DNA of 64,000 bases from Eutrigla gurnardus (GCA_963514095.1 OY741273.1:17107965-17171964), one strand, 5' to 3'. Positions 12,488-25,639 are shown, counted from the stretch's first letter. A program made the numbers and translations. Notes: generated by a model not told the origin, from the letters alone.

Positions 12488-12857
12488 CATCCATCCATTG
12501 TCTACCGCTTATCCTGTATTCAGGGTCACGGGGGGGCTGGAGGCGATCCCAGCTGTCATTGGGTGAAGGCAGGGTACACCCTGGACAGGTCGCCAGTCTA
12601 TCACAGGGCCGACATGTAGAGACAAACAACCATTCACGCTCACATTCACACCTACGGGCAATTTAGAGTCACCAATGAACCTATCCCCATCTTGCATGTC
12701 TTTGGACTGTGGGAGGAAGCCGGAGAACCCGGAGAGAACCCACGCTTACACGGGGAGAACATGCAAACTCCACACAGAAGGAACCCAAGCCAGGAATCAA
12801 ACCTGGAAACCTCTCGCTGTGAGGCGACAGTGCGACCCACTACACCACCGTGCAGCC
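12488..12857 (-). mobile_element. Complete tRNA-derived SINE
   Basis: Read on the minus strand, the element starts GGGCTGCACGG. It has a perfect RNA polymerase III A box (TGGTGTAGTGG at 12837-12847) and a one-mismatch B box (GGTTTGATTCC at 12793-12803), about 33 bp apart as in a tRNA promoter. The body follows, containing TCCTCCCACAGTCCAAAGAC, and it ends AGACAATGGATGGATGG. A 12-bp direct repeat, CTAGATGAAGTC, borders both ends, so this is a full retroposed insertion. Members of this family are very common in fish genomes. The GATG-type tail suggests mobilisation by a LINE whose 3' end shares that repeat, which is an inference. Confidence 0.93.
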
Positions 12858-12869
12858 CTAGATGAAGTC
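12858..12869. repeat. Target-site duplication of SINE, right copy
   Basis: An exact copy of 12476-12487. Confidence 0.9.
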
Positions 12870-15008
12870 AAAACATCTGCTCTGACCAAATGCAAAATGG
12901 TCCACAAACGTTGGTTTGCAGAAACATACAATACCAACATCCTTTGCTGGTGACTGATGAGTTGTGTGCGTTCTTGTTCTTCGATCCTCCGAGAAGAAGT
13001 CAGATCCTCATAATCTCCTTCATGATGGCAGACTGGATTGATATCTGGCTCACGTTAGAAAACAGGATCAATCAGGTAAGGATGTCCACAATTATAGAAA
13101 TATGATGACAAATTTGCGTGGGAGTGGGTGATATGAGTGACATCTTGACTGATTTATTGTGACCAGTAATGAGGGCTTATCCGAAATAAGCTATGAGTCA
13201 AACTTAAATGATTTGAATGATATTCAGCATCATTGAAGGGCGGAGTCAGTGAAAATAAAAGAAACCTAAAAGGTATACCTAAAGGTTCTTTCAAATAATT
13301 AAGTAATAATTATTTTCTAAGACATTATTGGTTGAATAACTAATGACAAGAAGATGCAGAAGACAGACTCGGTGCTGGATAGCCGGCCGGGTTTCATTCT
13401 GTCTTTATTAATCGTCGCGGTCGGGTTGAAAGGACCTGCGCATCACTGATTGTGTTATAGTAAATGATAAACTTTATTTGTGAATAATTATATGTATATA
13501 AGATAACCTGTAATGTTTATAACCCAGTAAATTATCTGATACATACATGTATATTCACCCTTCAGTCGCCACCTGACAATGTATACACTCCTAAAGCCAA
13601 ATATGTGTTTCCCACATCATAATGGAGATCCTGCAGAGATCCCTGCTGGAGACCTGCACTCCTGTCGTGGACCAGAATGTTCTGTGAGTACTAGTCACCG
13701 TGTGTGTACTGGAGCCCGGCTTGACTTCCTGCCAGGCTGCTCACTACGCCTCTGAAGGTCCACCTCGCTGATGACACCCGCAGCGGTGAAATCCAGACGC
13801 CGCGCCCGGAGTACTCTGTCTGCGGCTCCGCTCTCCTCCTCTTCACTCCTCCATTTTCCATTTCACCATAATGACAACACCAACACAACAGAGCGTGACA
13901 TGAAGTAGAAAGCCCTTCTGAGCCATTAAGAGATGGACACAGAGGAGGATGGAGTGTTTACAGTGAGCTGGCCTCTTTCTGCTCCCTGGCTCTTCAATAT
14001 CATCTGTCTCACATCCCCCCCCCCCTCCTTCTCTCTCTCTCCGTCTGTCTCTCATGACTCACAATCATCTCCCCTCTCTTTCAGATCCTCCTCTTCGTTT
14101 ATTTCCATCCCTTCAACCTGCATTGCATGTCAAGTGCGTTCTTCGGCCCACCACTCCTTTTATAAAAGAAGAAAAATCTCTGCAGTAGTGAAATATGCAC
14201 ATGACACTGCAACATACTTTACTGGGAAAAAAAAGTTTTCCTCTCAACAAACCCATGCTGGGACAAACCTTCAGGCAGATTGTCCTCCCTAGAAGAACAT
14301 CGTCAGTCAGTGGAAGCAGAGGCCCAAAACCATATGTGTTTCCTTTCAAGGGGCAAAGACCTGTAGTTGCCATGGTAATTACAAAGAGAGTGCAGGGCAA
14401 AGTCAAAGGGCAGTCAGGCAGGAGGGCGGGGTGGATGCATGGCTCAGCAAAAAAAATTGCACTTTAAACTCACTACCATCCGATAATGCCTAGTTTGCCT
14501 GTTCAAGCACATTTCAGAAAAGCATATTGCAAAAATGATTCAAGTCACCAACTGGAGACGATTCATGATATCTGATGACCCTGATCAACTAGTTGTGCCA
14601 CCCACAAAATGGGAGACTGCCAAAATATAATGTATACATAAAAACAACTTTTGAAAAAATATGTAATTTATAAGGCAGTTAAGTTGTTGATTTTCATCCA
14701 TTTTGTAACAAAATAATGTGTTTAATTCAGCGGGTAAGTTTTTGGCTTTTATAACTGCTTCAGGCCATTGCATTACTCATCCAAAAGGTCAAATGGATTT
14801 TCAAAACATTCAATAATCTTTAGGCTGCAACAAACGAGGTAAAATAATTAATACATCTAAATAATTGAATTGTAGAAGAAGAAAAGTCGACTAAAAGTAA
14901 AAAAAAAAATATGCTTGGATCATAATGTGTTATTTTAGTTGGTATACTGAGAATGAAGAAACAGTGCTCGCGTTCTCTTTCTACTCCCCCCCCCACCCCA
15001 ACACGCGC

Positions 15009-15010
<2 letters not shown>
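12870..15010. other. Non-coding stretch, no gene seen
   Basis: It contains a pyrimidine-rich block at about 13975-14110 with a run of C at about 14017-14026 and a short CpG-rich patch at 13380-13440. The frame ending at 13105 contains a possible donor (CAATCAG|GTAAGG at 13075) but nothing recognisable. Confidence 0.55.

Positions 15011-15011
<1 letters not shown>

Positions 15012-15063
<52 letters not shown>
15012..15063. repeat. (CA)n microsatellite
   Basis: About 26 uninterrupted CA units. Thr-His and Val-Cys frames across it are artefacts. Confidence 0.97.
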
Positions 15064-15065
<2 letters not shown>

Positions 15066-18000
15066 TTTTTGGGATGTCAGCTCCTCACCCTCAGATCAAG
15101 ATTCATCATCCTCCTCATTGATCTCTCTCCCTCTCTCATTTCATGGAGCATTGCCAGTTTCTTGGACATCCAGCCACCTTCTGCTCTGGTTCATGTCTCC
15201 CAATCCAAACATTATGTCACTCTATATCAAATCTTACTAACTCCAGCTCATGATATGGAAATCTGCTTATTGAAAAATGTCTAAATAATACAACCGGTGT
15301 GGCGCAAATGTTGAGCACAGCAGTAAAGAGATGTTTTTGAAAGAGTCCGACTCAGCATATCTAATGTGATCGGACAGCAAAAGAACAGTAGCAATGTAGG
15401 CGTGACTGTTCTGCATTCTAAATCAAAAGCCCATAAAAGTGGTTGGATTTCTGCAGTGATTGAACCGAGGCCTGAAACTGCACATCCAACACTTTCACAG
15501 CAGTTCATAACACTATCACAGCTACACTTATTATCACGTAAATAACAGGAGTATACACCTTTTAGCATTCAAGCGCTTGGTTCAAGGAGACGCGTATTTC
15601 AGAGACGGTATGTGAGTGAGGTTTCTATTGTTGTGATAATGAAGGTAACAGCCAAACTATTCCATAACCGTTCCTCATGCTGGCATTAAGATAAATGCTA
15701 TTTTACCCGTCCTTCTATCCCCTGTAATCCCCCCTCCCTTCTCCAGCCCATTCAGTGTCATCCATCCTGTGTATTTAAGGTGGACAATTTCAGGAGGTTA
15801 TTAGGAAGAAGAGGCTGAGCCTGAATGCAAGTCAATCCTGACATTAGGGTAATTCATCATGCTATTGATGCTTCACGCTTGCCACATCCTGCATGCTGGG
15901 CCTGCGCCTCCGTGCTGTGTTGGAGTGGTGTGAGAGACAAATAGAGTGTGTGTGTGTGTGTGTGTGTAAATGTGTGGGTAAGTGTGTGCAGCTCCAGGCT
16001 CGGAGGCTAATATTGCTTCATAACAGACTATTTTCCATGCCACATTACCCCTCTCTCCCTCCTCCCTGCATTCTCTCTGCCTGTCTTGTCTCAGGCCCAG
16101 TATGATAAAATAACCCAGCATGCCACGGGCCAGCGCTGCCAATGCGACTGTTTGTTTGAGCGCTGGCTGGATCGATAGAGGGTGTGAATACGTCCCACTC
16201 ATCTCTGTCCTGTTGTAGAGCCAACGATCTGGCCTCCGAAGACACGAAGGTGAGCGGGGAGACGGACAGGTGGCCCTTCAATACATCCTGGGACGCCTAA
16301 GAGCGAGGGCCATTTCACCTCCGCACTTCGATCGGTGGATTGCTCACTTTATATGCTCTTGACAGCTGGGGAATAGGTGGAGAATGCCTCCGCTCGGAAA
16401 TGGGAAGAAGAACGAGGAGACTGTTAAAACATCAGCGGTTGATGTAAAGCATGGAGGCGGACACTGGCGCGTTCGCACAGATCCATAACTGAGGTGAACG
16501 GAGAGATGTCATGACGGGGAAGATTTTCCTTAGATATATTATGTCGAGCATGAAGAATAATGTTGCCATACAGTTAGAGGAACATGAGTACAGTTAGTGG
16601 AAGGTTATGCACTGTAAAAAGCCATTCTATGTATGCAGATACTGCTTTAACTAAAGCTGGATGTAGAAACAACATTTGACCCTTCTCTAAGTCCCGCCCC
16701 TGGAACGCAGACTGGCCAGTCATAGAGTGGCATCTCCCAGCAACTATCCTACTCTGCTCCATAGACTCTCATGTAGTGGTTTCAGACTTTTTTCAGGCTG
16801 CATAGATTTGGAAATTACGAGCTCCAATAGTGTGTAATAGTGATACTCGTTGCCCAGAAAGATTAGAAGGAGGTATACGTTTATAAAACCTGTCGACTTA
16901 ACATTAGCACATTATTAACTAACATCCTTTATTTCATTATCTGCTGTCTGGAACGCCAGCCGACGTGCTGCTTCACTTTTACACTTCTCTGTCTTTGTCT
17001 TTTGAACGTGTTCTCACTGCTGAATCAGGTCGACATCCTAGATATATCCCTCTGAAGCATATTGTAGACTCTTCTGTATGCTGCTCTCTGAAATCTCAAT
17101 TTAAAGGAAACTAAAGGATTAAAACAGAAGAGAACACATTTTATGTGGGATGTGCAACTCATGAATAAAGTCTGAACCTCAGCATTTCTTCAAACGTACT
17201 CGTAACAAAGTTAAACTGTGTCTGAAGGTTGAGCTGAGAATTCATTCGATATTTCTCCATCTCCACTTTTTGGATTACAGGAGGAGCACAACAACAGGAG
17301 AGAGGAGAGAGAGAAAATGCACAAGAACAAGAACAAATTACGGGCGAAATTGCAGTCTGATTCATGCAGGATTATGACTGTGGGAGGGATGGTTATTTTG
17401 GTTATTATACTTCCAAAGGCAGAATTTGAGGCAATTTGTACTTTTAGTCTACAAATTAGAGACGCAGATTTGTTGAAATCACTAGCAGTTTCTGCAATTA
17501 TTACAAATCACCGGATGTCCCCTGGTAGTATTATAGCAGTGTGAACTTGTTAAGAGAATAAATGATGCAGAAATCTGAGGTTCTACCCAAAAGAGAGAGA
17601 AAAAGTCCTGCTTTTACAATGTTGAAATCCTTTAAAGTGTGCATTTGTACTGCAAGTAATTTTTTTTCGGTCCATAAATCCAACTATTCAAGTCGTACCT
17701 AATGGACATGGTTGTGTTTGAGGGGACAGTAATGTGCTCTCGTGCACCTCCCTCCGTGACACATACAGTATAACAGCCCCGTCGTCGGAGATCTTCCTGT
17801 GGAATTATTCAAGTTGCATCCTGCTGAGGAAGTTTGTCCTCTCGCGCTACCTCCCTGCTCTTCCCAGAGACAGGGGACTTATTTTTAGCTGAGTAACACA
17901 CACTCATAGTCACGCTGGATCGTGAGCACAGAGTCGTCTCCACACAGAGGTACGCAGACAGCAGAGAGGCGAGCTCACACGGAGACGCCGTCCTGTGTGC

Positions 18001-20080
18001 GAGAGAAAACGTTTCGCACACAATAGGAAGTGTCACACTCATGCACGTCTCTTACATGAACACACACACAAGCTCTGACTCATTTAAGAGACGTGGAGGT
18101 GTGTGTGCCAACACTGCCACAAAGGGGACTTGGAAGAACGCTTCAAAAGGCTCATTAGGAGGACTGTAGATATGGATATGATTCAAATATTTAGGATCAA
18201 CCAATGTGTTTTTCCTTTGCGCCGATTCATATACCAATTCAGAAGACACATAACAGATATTTGGAACAAATAAACATTTTCGAAGAGTCGAAACAGTTTA
18301 CTGTTAATAGTTGTAAGCATGTGTTGAATTAAAGCTGCAGGAGAATTGCTCTTCCCATGCCCACACCGTGTAATGAGTTTTACCCTGCATTGATCATGAT
18401 GTCCAGTGTTGCCATGCACACAATTCACTGGTTGTATCTGTGTGGGTATTCCACTGCAGACTGGACTCTGCTAACGCTGACATTGATTGATATGAATGGG
18501 CATTGCTCTCACTACCGACATTGTGACGTGTAAACAATGAGATGCTGATTCAGGACATCGAGTGAGACTACAGAGCGGTGACCAAACACACAGACAGCTC
18601 GCTGCATCACAGCCAAAGTAGCACATTTTTCAATTCATTTATTTTATCTATCCATCTAGCTATGGCTTCAAAAAGTAAAGATTCTGATAAAAATACAGAA
18701 TATTGGACAGATAAGCGGTCAATGCCGAGAAAGAACATTTGGAAAATCATATTTTGGACCTTCTTAAATATACAAAAACAACTTTTTCCCCAATGTACCA
18801 TCCAAGACTAGAAAACTATGCATCTTCTCTCCTTAATTTACTCATTAAAGGGAAATACTTAAAATGTATTCATGTAAAGTCTCTGATAAAGCACGTTGAA
18901 TATAATTATGAAATGTACCATAAATAACATCAGCCTCCCTTCCGGTGCTGCCTTTTATTTTTGGAATGGGAATAGAGATGAAATGAGACAAGTAATTGAT
19001 TAATCAATTGGTGGAAAATTAAAAAAAAAATGTTCTGCTTCTGATTTTTTTTTTTTTTTTTTAGTTAACATACTGATTACCTTTGCTATTTTGGATTGCT
19101 GACCTGTATAATAATTGGAAGAAACTATTCATTAAAATATGCCATAAACATGACTAAATTGTTGGATTATTTATATACTGAGAGCATTATTAGATTAGAT
19201 TAATTTGGGAGTATAAACCGTGTTGTATATGCGGAGAGAGAATCTTCTACATTAAATCTGCTTTGCCTTCCAATAAGGAGACATTGATCATTGAACAGCC
19301 TGATTACCACAAATCAAGCTGATATGTAGAACTCATTTATGGACATGTTAGCATGAGGGTGGTGTCGGTGTACGTGGAGATGGGAGTGGGACTTGTTAAA
19401 AGTCTAATAGTCTATCAGGTCCATTAAATCAAGGGTCTTTAACCTTTATAGGAGGGGAACTCCCTGAGCTACACTCAGGCTCATTAAAACATATTACCTC
19501 TTCACAGCTGAACACAAACCAAACAAGAAGGTCAAACTAGCAAACACCTCATTAAGAATCTGACATTTAAAAAAGTGAAACCCTCTACAGCCAGACTCAT
19601 TAAAACACAACGCTAGTTGAACTGCAAAACAAACAAAACAGTTCAAACTATATGACCAATTATCAGCGTTTTGTTAGAGAATAAAAACATGTTTTTGTTG
19701 CAACGATGGTGAGTTTAGAAACTGCTGGAGCCGAAACACAGAATAAATGGAGTGGAATTCAGTTTCAGTGTTCCAGTCTCACGATGGAAACTGGAGTTCA
19801 ACAGGAGTTCAACTGAACTCTGCTCAGAAACCTCAATACATTTCACAATTACTTTCCCTCTCTCTTCCAAATTTATCGAGGTTGATGCCCAGAAACAACC
19901 CCCCCCCCCCTCAGAAAATCCTCCTGTTCCCTCCGGTTTCATGTAAAATAATTGGGCTTGTAACCTATTTCGTGTCAGTAAAGTACAGAATTCATGCAAG
20001 AAAACATATAATAGATATAATAAGTCAATGTTGAAAGTCCTGTGATTGCTCAACCCATTTGAATAATGCAGCCTGATCAA
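15064..20080. other. Non-coding stretch, no gene seen
   Basis: It holds a short GT run (15946-15967), an A-run and an 18-nt T-run at about 19021-19063, and a C-run at about 19900-19911 followed by CTCAGAAAAT. A doubtful 31-nt exon-like sequence at 16219-16249 is treated as a finding. No frame has recognisable protein motifs. Confidence 0.55.
15946..15967. repeat. (GT)n microsatellite, short
   Basis: Eleven GT units. Confidence 0.9.
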
Positions 20081-20081
20081 G

Positions 20082-20640
20082 GCTCCTTGGCATCTGACAC
20101 CGACGCACCCACCCGCTGGATTATGGGTAGAGCAACAGGCGTAGTATGAAGCAAGAGCAATGGTTACGGCAGTGGTTCCCAAACTTTTTCTGCACCCCCC
20201 CCTCCTCTCTATGAAATCAGTTTTCATTTTCCAGCTTTAATTTTTCCCAAATTCCATGTTTTCCGTTGACATTTTTCATTAGAATTAAAGAGAATTTCTC
20301 CATCAAATGGTGTCTAACCATGTGGTTGATGAATCAAAAATCAATACATCCATAAAATATCAGAAATGTACTGAAGAAACATTCTAATAGTTGAATTATA
20401 ATTCCTTGGCATTCATAGACCATAAACATGTGGATAAATATGCAAATGTTTGAGCAATCATTTATGGAGGAGTAACAATATAGCACCCACCGTCATAGCT
20501 CCCCCGGTATGAAAACCACTGGGTTACAGGGTTCTCATCCTGTGCAAATCTAAAAGTAGAATGAGTATGTGAATCTGTTTTCCATAATCACATGAGTTGT
20601 GAGTAAGTTAACATCAACCATGCTCTTTTTTTTAACCTAG
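20082..20640. repeat. Dispersed repeat, copy 2, interrupted by a hAT-type element
   Basis: The flanks at 20082-20161 and about 20530-20640 match, in order, the two halves of the copy at 8455-8720. The intervening 352 bp is a complete short DNA transposon, so the dispersed repeat was already present when the transposon landed in it. Confidence 0.6.
20162..20529. mobile_element. Non-autonomous hAT-type DNA transposon with 8-bp TSD
   Basis: The element proper is 20170-20521 (352 bp). Its left end is CAGTGGTTCCCAAACTTTTT and its right end, on the reverse strand, is CAGTGGTTTTCATACCGGGG, giving imperfect terminal inverted repeats of the CAGTGGTTC type known from hAT/Charlie-like families. The 8-bp flanks are GGTTACGG (20162-20169) and GGTTACAG (20522-20529), differing at one base. 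Eight-base duplications are standard for hAT insertion. There is no transposase frame. Confidence 0.88.
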
Positions 20641-23270
20641 CGAGTGATTTTCTTACATAATAACTAACTTCCTGTGGATACAGAAGCATCTACTAATGAC
20701 GGGGATGGGTTTATATTGTTAGACGAAAGCTCCGTACTTCTCATGCACTGATCAAGCGTGAGTATTTGACTCGTTGGAAGTGAAATAGTTTCACAAGTAA
20801 GATGAGATTTCCTGCTACAGTGGAGTTACCAGGTGAAAATATGGTGTAGTTAGAGCTCACAGTGCCATGCTGTGTCGAAAAATCATTAAAACTACACAGA
20901 CTGTTCCTTGCTGTTATCAGCTTCTCCAACAAGAAACTTCAAGTTTGGACAAAAAAAATGACAGGAAAACCCACAAGCTTCTGCTCTGTGAAATGAATCC
21001 CACTTCCATTTGTCTCCATTAAATGCTCACATTTCGTGGCGTGCCGACAAATGACCGACCAGGGATTGGAACCACAATCCCCCGTATGATGCACAGTAAA
21101 ACGGGATGAGGTGATGATGATCATATCCCAGTCATACATCAGACGGGTAATGGTTTGCTTTGTGTTGTGTCACTCTTAAAATGTCAGAGCAAACATAAAG
21201 TTCAAGAGGCATTTATCTACTCTAGACAGCAGACAGGAAACCATTTCCTTCAGGCTAAATCAATATGCTGAATAAAGAAGCCAATGTGACTGTTTCTGTA
21301 AGCTCTCTTTCTAATAACATCATATTTCACCTCCACCCCCTTTCACTTTCTAACTTTTTTTGTCTTTCCCATGCTGCAGCAAGCGATTGGTCTTCCATAC
21401 TTAATCCTCTAGTCTCCTCATTCAACTCTCCTCCTGCCTTTATCCGTCTCAATGTCTTCCTACTTTAAACTCAGCACGGATACCTTCCAGATTTGAAGCA
21501 GCATGAATCCAGTCAAACTTGCCCCTTTCTCTTCCAGTTATCTTGTAATTGATTCGCAGTGTTTCACTTATGAGTAGAGATTGATTTTGACATTTTATGG
21601 CCTCAGAGAAAAAGTACCCGACCCATCCATCTGCCATCAAATTAAAATGAAACATGAATAATACATATTGAAGCTTGGCATCAGATGGAGGCCAGAATAT
21701 TTATTATAAATATCTTAGAAGTGTGTCCATATAGTTTCAATATAGCACTTTTACCTGACGGACATTCTATGATTACGGTTTGGATGGTGTTGAGCACCAT
21801 CAGCGAGAGTGGAGAACCTCTAATCATAGTACTGGACGTACTCAGGTGGAGCTCTGACCTGCAGGTAAAGAACATCATCGTGTTCAACAGCTTTCACACA
21901 ACAGTGGAAGGACTTTTTGAAGTAATGTTCTCTATAGAGTGCTCTTATAAAGTTGAAAGATACACATATATATGAACAATATTTGACTCCCACCTGGTTG
22001 CTACTTAAGAGAGAGAAATGTGTTAACTGACTTTGCTGTCAGGATTTGGGCTGTTTACTTGTCAGAGACACAGTTACAAAGAAAAACCCCACGGAGGGTG
22101 ACCACAGGAAGATTATGGCTACAGCTCAAACCAACTCAATTCCACTTGGTTGCATCACACAGGGAAAACAGTTTATAGGTGGAACTGATACATTTATGTT
22201 CCTACATGTTTCCCCTCTCTGCATGTTTCACCCCTTGCTGCTGGCTTCTTTACTTTTATGTGACACCATTCATTTCAGACCGGTGCCGTGCTGAAAGTGA
22301 TACAGACCGTATGCCACAAGTAACCACAGCACAGCAGGGTTGGCCAACTGGATGAATGTACAGGCTATCAGCGACTGGCTGAGTGCATGTTTGTTTTTTG
22401 AGGGGGTCGTATGTTCATTTTGCTAAGTGATTGTTCTGCCTCGGACAAAGGAGAGCCAGACATCAGGGGAGAATATAGCAGCAATGACAGATATCACCCA
22501 CTTTAAAGTGCAGGGAAATTTACAGATTATTTGTGAAATTTGGTGACAAAAGACCAATGGAATCAGATTAGTACACTTTGCTTGTCCAAACTTTTTGGAT
22601 TGTGGGCCATATAAGATAAGATTTACTTTATTGTCCCACATGTGGGACATTTGTCTTGGGCTAGAAGAGTGCCATCACTGTATCTACACATCATATCACA
22701 CACATGCAAGACTTTACATAACAAACATACATGCTGACAGTACAATGGAGACATACACAACAGTCTGCTTAGTCCAACATTATCCTATTCTTCATCTATA
22801 AATGTTTTTATCGGCTAGATGTTGAAAATGTAAGCAACTTCCAGTTCAGAAGAGCAATGTATGTATAGTGCAATGTATTAAAAAAAAGACAATTTAAAAA
22901 GGGTGAGCAGGCTTCAGTTGGCCCACCATTTTTGCCACACATGATCTACAATATAGCAAACAGAGTTTGTCGTGTGTGCTTTTTCCTCCACAATAGACGG
23001 CCAGCCTGGAAGCCTAAATGAAGAGGGATAAGAAATGACCAGAGCAAATCGGCCACAGATGGAGGTTGTGGCATCAATATAAGGAGGGGGAATGAGGTGT
23101 TGTCACTGTTCAAAGATGGAACTCTGGCAGATGAATGGCTGTTTCTCTAATCAGCATCAGAAACACAACATCTGCTTCTTATTGTCTCCGTGTTACATCA
23201 CTCATCGGCTGCAGCAGATCACTGCACTGCTCTTCACACACCACTGTGTCCATTTACATCTGTTAACCTA
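20641..23270. other. Non-coding stretch, no gene seen
   Basis: A 96-codon plus-strand frame at 21685-21975 has mixed composition and contains CTGCAG|GTAAAG (about 21864), which could be a donor, but no family was recognised. A dispersed repeat fragment is listed separately. Confidence 0.55.
22609..22760. repeat. Dispersed repeat fragment with TTTATTGTCCC motif
   Basis: It begins ATAAGATAAGATTTACTTTA and continues into a perfect 16-bp palindrome, GTCCCACATGTGGGAC (22633-22648). This resembles widespread fish repeat ends with AAGATTTACTTTATTG-CCC. The right boundary is estimated. Confidence 0.45.

Positions 23271-23274
<4 letters not shown>

Positions 23275-23334
<60 letters not shown>
23275..23334. 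repeat. (TG)n microsatellite
   Basis: Thirty uninterrupted TG units. Confidence 0.97.
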
Positions 23335-23335
<1 letters not shown>

Positions 23336-23635
23336 ATATGAGAGTTAATAAAGAGTGGTACAGTGGAGTTTATGTGTGTGTTTGTTTATGCGAGTGCATA
23401 GCATCCATCTGTCAGCGTGACGCATCGTCCCAGTAAGCGGTCGCCTCCCCCTAGCACATCATTGGCTTCCGCCTTGACTTCAGGACTTATTCAGCCAATG
23501 AGCTCGGAGTGAAATAGCTGTGTAAGCTGTTGTCCCGACTCACTACAAACGTCTGCGATACAGGGAGTGGGAGTTGAGGAAAGAGGGGACATGTCACCAC
23601 ACTGCTGTATGGCATCATGACATTAGCCAAGTCAA

Positions 23636-23700
23636 GTTTGATTGTTTATTATAGTGCCAAGTGCTTCATAAAAACACAAAGAAAAACATCACCGTAAATA
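23636..23700. repeat. Dispersed repeat fragment (AAGTGCTTCA type)
   Basis: It contains CAAGTTTGATTGTTTATTAT, then AGTGCCAAGTGCTTCATAAA, resembling a common fish repeat end of the form TTTATT-TATAGC-AAGTGCTTCACA. The class is not assignable by eye. Confidence 0.35.
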
Positions 23701-23822
23701 CAAGAGACAGGACACGTAGGCTAAATGGACCATCATCCCTATGGCTCTCTCCACCTCCTACCTCTTCACCTGACTGCATCTCATAAGTCACAAGTCATAT
23801 TTCCTAAAGTAGGAATGGGCTA

Positions 23823-24444
23823 TAGGCATGGGCGGTATATTTCATACCTTCCTGACATTTCAGCAGATATACATTATATGCCAGTATGTGTCGCTAAATT
23901 ATCAGTTACTGATAATTTAAGAATTCCTCCCTCCGGCTCTCTCTGTCTCTCGACCACACACACAGCGGGCACCAACAGTATGGACACATCACTGGGCAGA
24001 GTAGATGGATGTGGCAGACTGGTAGCTGAATAAAAGCATGTGACTATAAATGAGGCATGTCAATGGTAAACAAGGATGTTTAGATTCGTTACACAAGTTG
24101 GTCTACAGGTTAGTTTATTTATTAGTTTAGTTTATTTAATATAACCAATGGAGACCAATACTTGGTGCGCGAAAGAGCTAGACACACGAGCTAGACACAC
24201 TTTACACTGAAGCTATCATTTACGGGTTTCGAACGCAGAATGAACCAAAACTCACATCCCTCTTAACATAGGCTTTTTAAGGCAACAAAAGATGGCAACA
24301 CTCAGCTGCCTGTTACACTAGAGGTACAGCCTCTGGTGGCACATGCACACATCAATACAGCATCATAGAAAATGCAGCATCTGTATGAACGACAGTATTG
24401 GTATTTCGAAATACTGTGGTGTACCATCATACCGTCCATGTCTA
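23823..24444. mobile_element. Probable short DNA transposon with imperfect 16-bp ends
   Basis: TAGGCATGGGCGGTAT at 23823-23838 is inverted at 24429-24444 (reverse strand TAGACATGGACGGTAT), 14 of 16 matching. Just inside the right end is a small internal foldback (CAGTATT...AATACTG). No clean target duplication was found, so the superfamily is left open. There is no transposase frame. Confidence 0.45.
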
Positions 24445-24449
24445 ATGCA

Positions 24450-25300
24450 CCGCTACTGGATCGGCGATAAGGCTCATACTGACTCAGATAGCCGGATCAT
24501 GTATCTGTGACAATGGGGATGATCTATTCAGTTCAATTCCATATCTATATACTACATGTATTATAGACTGACATTTTAATTCCTGTTTTACCTGTTTGAC
24601 CAATGTGTTGCTGCCTTAAAGAGCTTTTGGTGCATACTATTAATTTAATAGTTAAATAACCCATCATTCTCTGGAACATGCATCGCCGGACAAATACTTC
24701 TGATATAAGCAAAAGAAGCTATCAAGAATTTCCTGGAGGACATAAGAGCTCGACTGAATGCTGACTCTGCTGCGTCCTCCCTGATCACTGCTGTTGTTGT
24801 TGTTGAATATGAGACCGGACAGTTGTTTGTCTATTAGCGCTGCTAATCACACTGAGCCACCGATGTCAATAAAACTCATTATGAAAAACAAGTGGCTCAT
24901 CAGCCGGGCACTGCCCTGCTTATCAGCACAGCCAGGTCCAATTCATCACTGCCATGTTCATGAAACATCATCATCTTTTTAAATCACACCATGGGCTGAG
25001 CTGTAACTGTTTACATGTAGTGAACAAAGACTAAACTGAGAAGCAACATATCAGCAATCACTGCAGTTTGTACATATACTTAGAAAAGCTGCTAAAAACA
25101 CACGAAAAACATAATAATATGCTTGCACTTTCTTATTTTTACTGTTCATGGCTTTGAACCAGGCTGCTTTTGGTGTGTTAAGTTAATGTCTCTTTCAAAA
25201 ATCACATTAACAGAGCTGTGATCACCTTTCTCCAGCAACAAACTTCCGTTAGCTAAATCCACTAATCTATACTCCACCAAACCAATTTCAATTAATTTGT
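24450..25300. other. Non-coding stretch, no gene seen
   Basis: AT-rich DNA with no supported features. Confidence 0.6.
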
Positions 25301-25301
25301 C

Positions 25302-25633
25302 CTCACTTTTGGTCTCCATGGTGATTCATCCACACGTTTGGTCTCCATGGTAATTCATCCTCACGTTTGGTCTCCGTGGTGATTCATCCTCACGTTTGGT
25401 GATTCATCCACACGTTTGGTCTCCGTGGTAATTCATCCTCACGTTTGGTCTCCTTGGTGATTCATCCTCAAGTTTGGTCTCCTTGGTGATTCATCCTCAC
25501 GTTTGGTCTCCATGGTGATTCATCCTCAAGTTTGGTCTCCATGGTAATTCATCCTCACGTTAAGTCTCCATGCTATTTCATGCTCACGTTTGGTCTCCAT
25601 GCTAATTCATCCTCACGTTCAGTTTGAGTGCAT
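25302..25633. repeat. 29-bp minisatellite, about 12 copies
   Basis: The unit begins CTCACGTTTGGTCTCCATGG and ends TGATTCATC. Eleven copies are full or near full and the twelfth fades out near 25633. Copy 4 (about 25389-25408) is only 20 bp, missing nine bases between two GGT words. Copies vary at a few positions (CTCC A/G/T TGG, TGATT/TAATT, CACG/CAAG). Confidence 0.93.
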
Positions 25634-25639
25634 CCTGAA

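Noticed and set aside
12793..12847. tRNA gene on the minus strand
   Set aside because: The A and B boxes belong to a SINE with tail and target duplication. No cloverleaf with paired acceptor stem is present.
19715..20227. 170-codon minus-strand frame
   Set aside because: It crosses the boundary of the hAT-type insertion and the older repeat, so continuity is accidental, and it has no recognisable motif.
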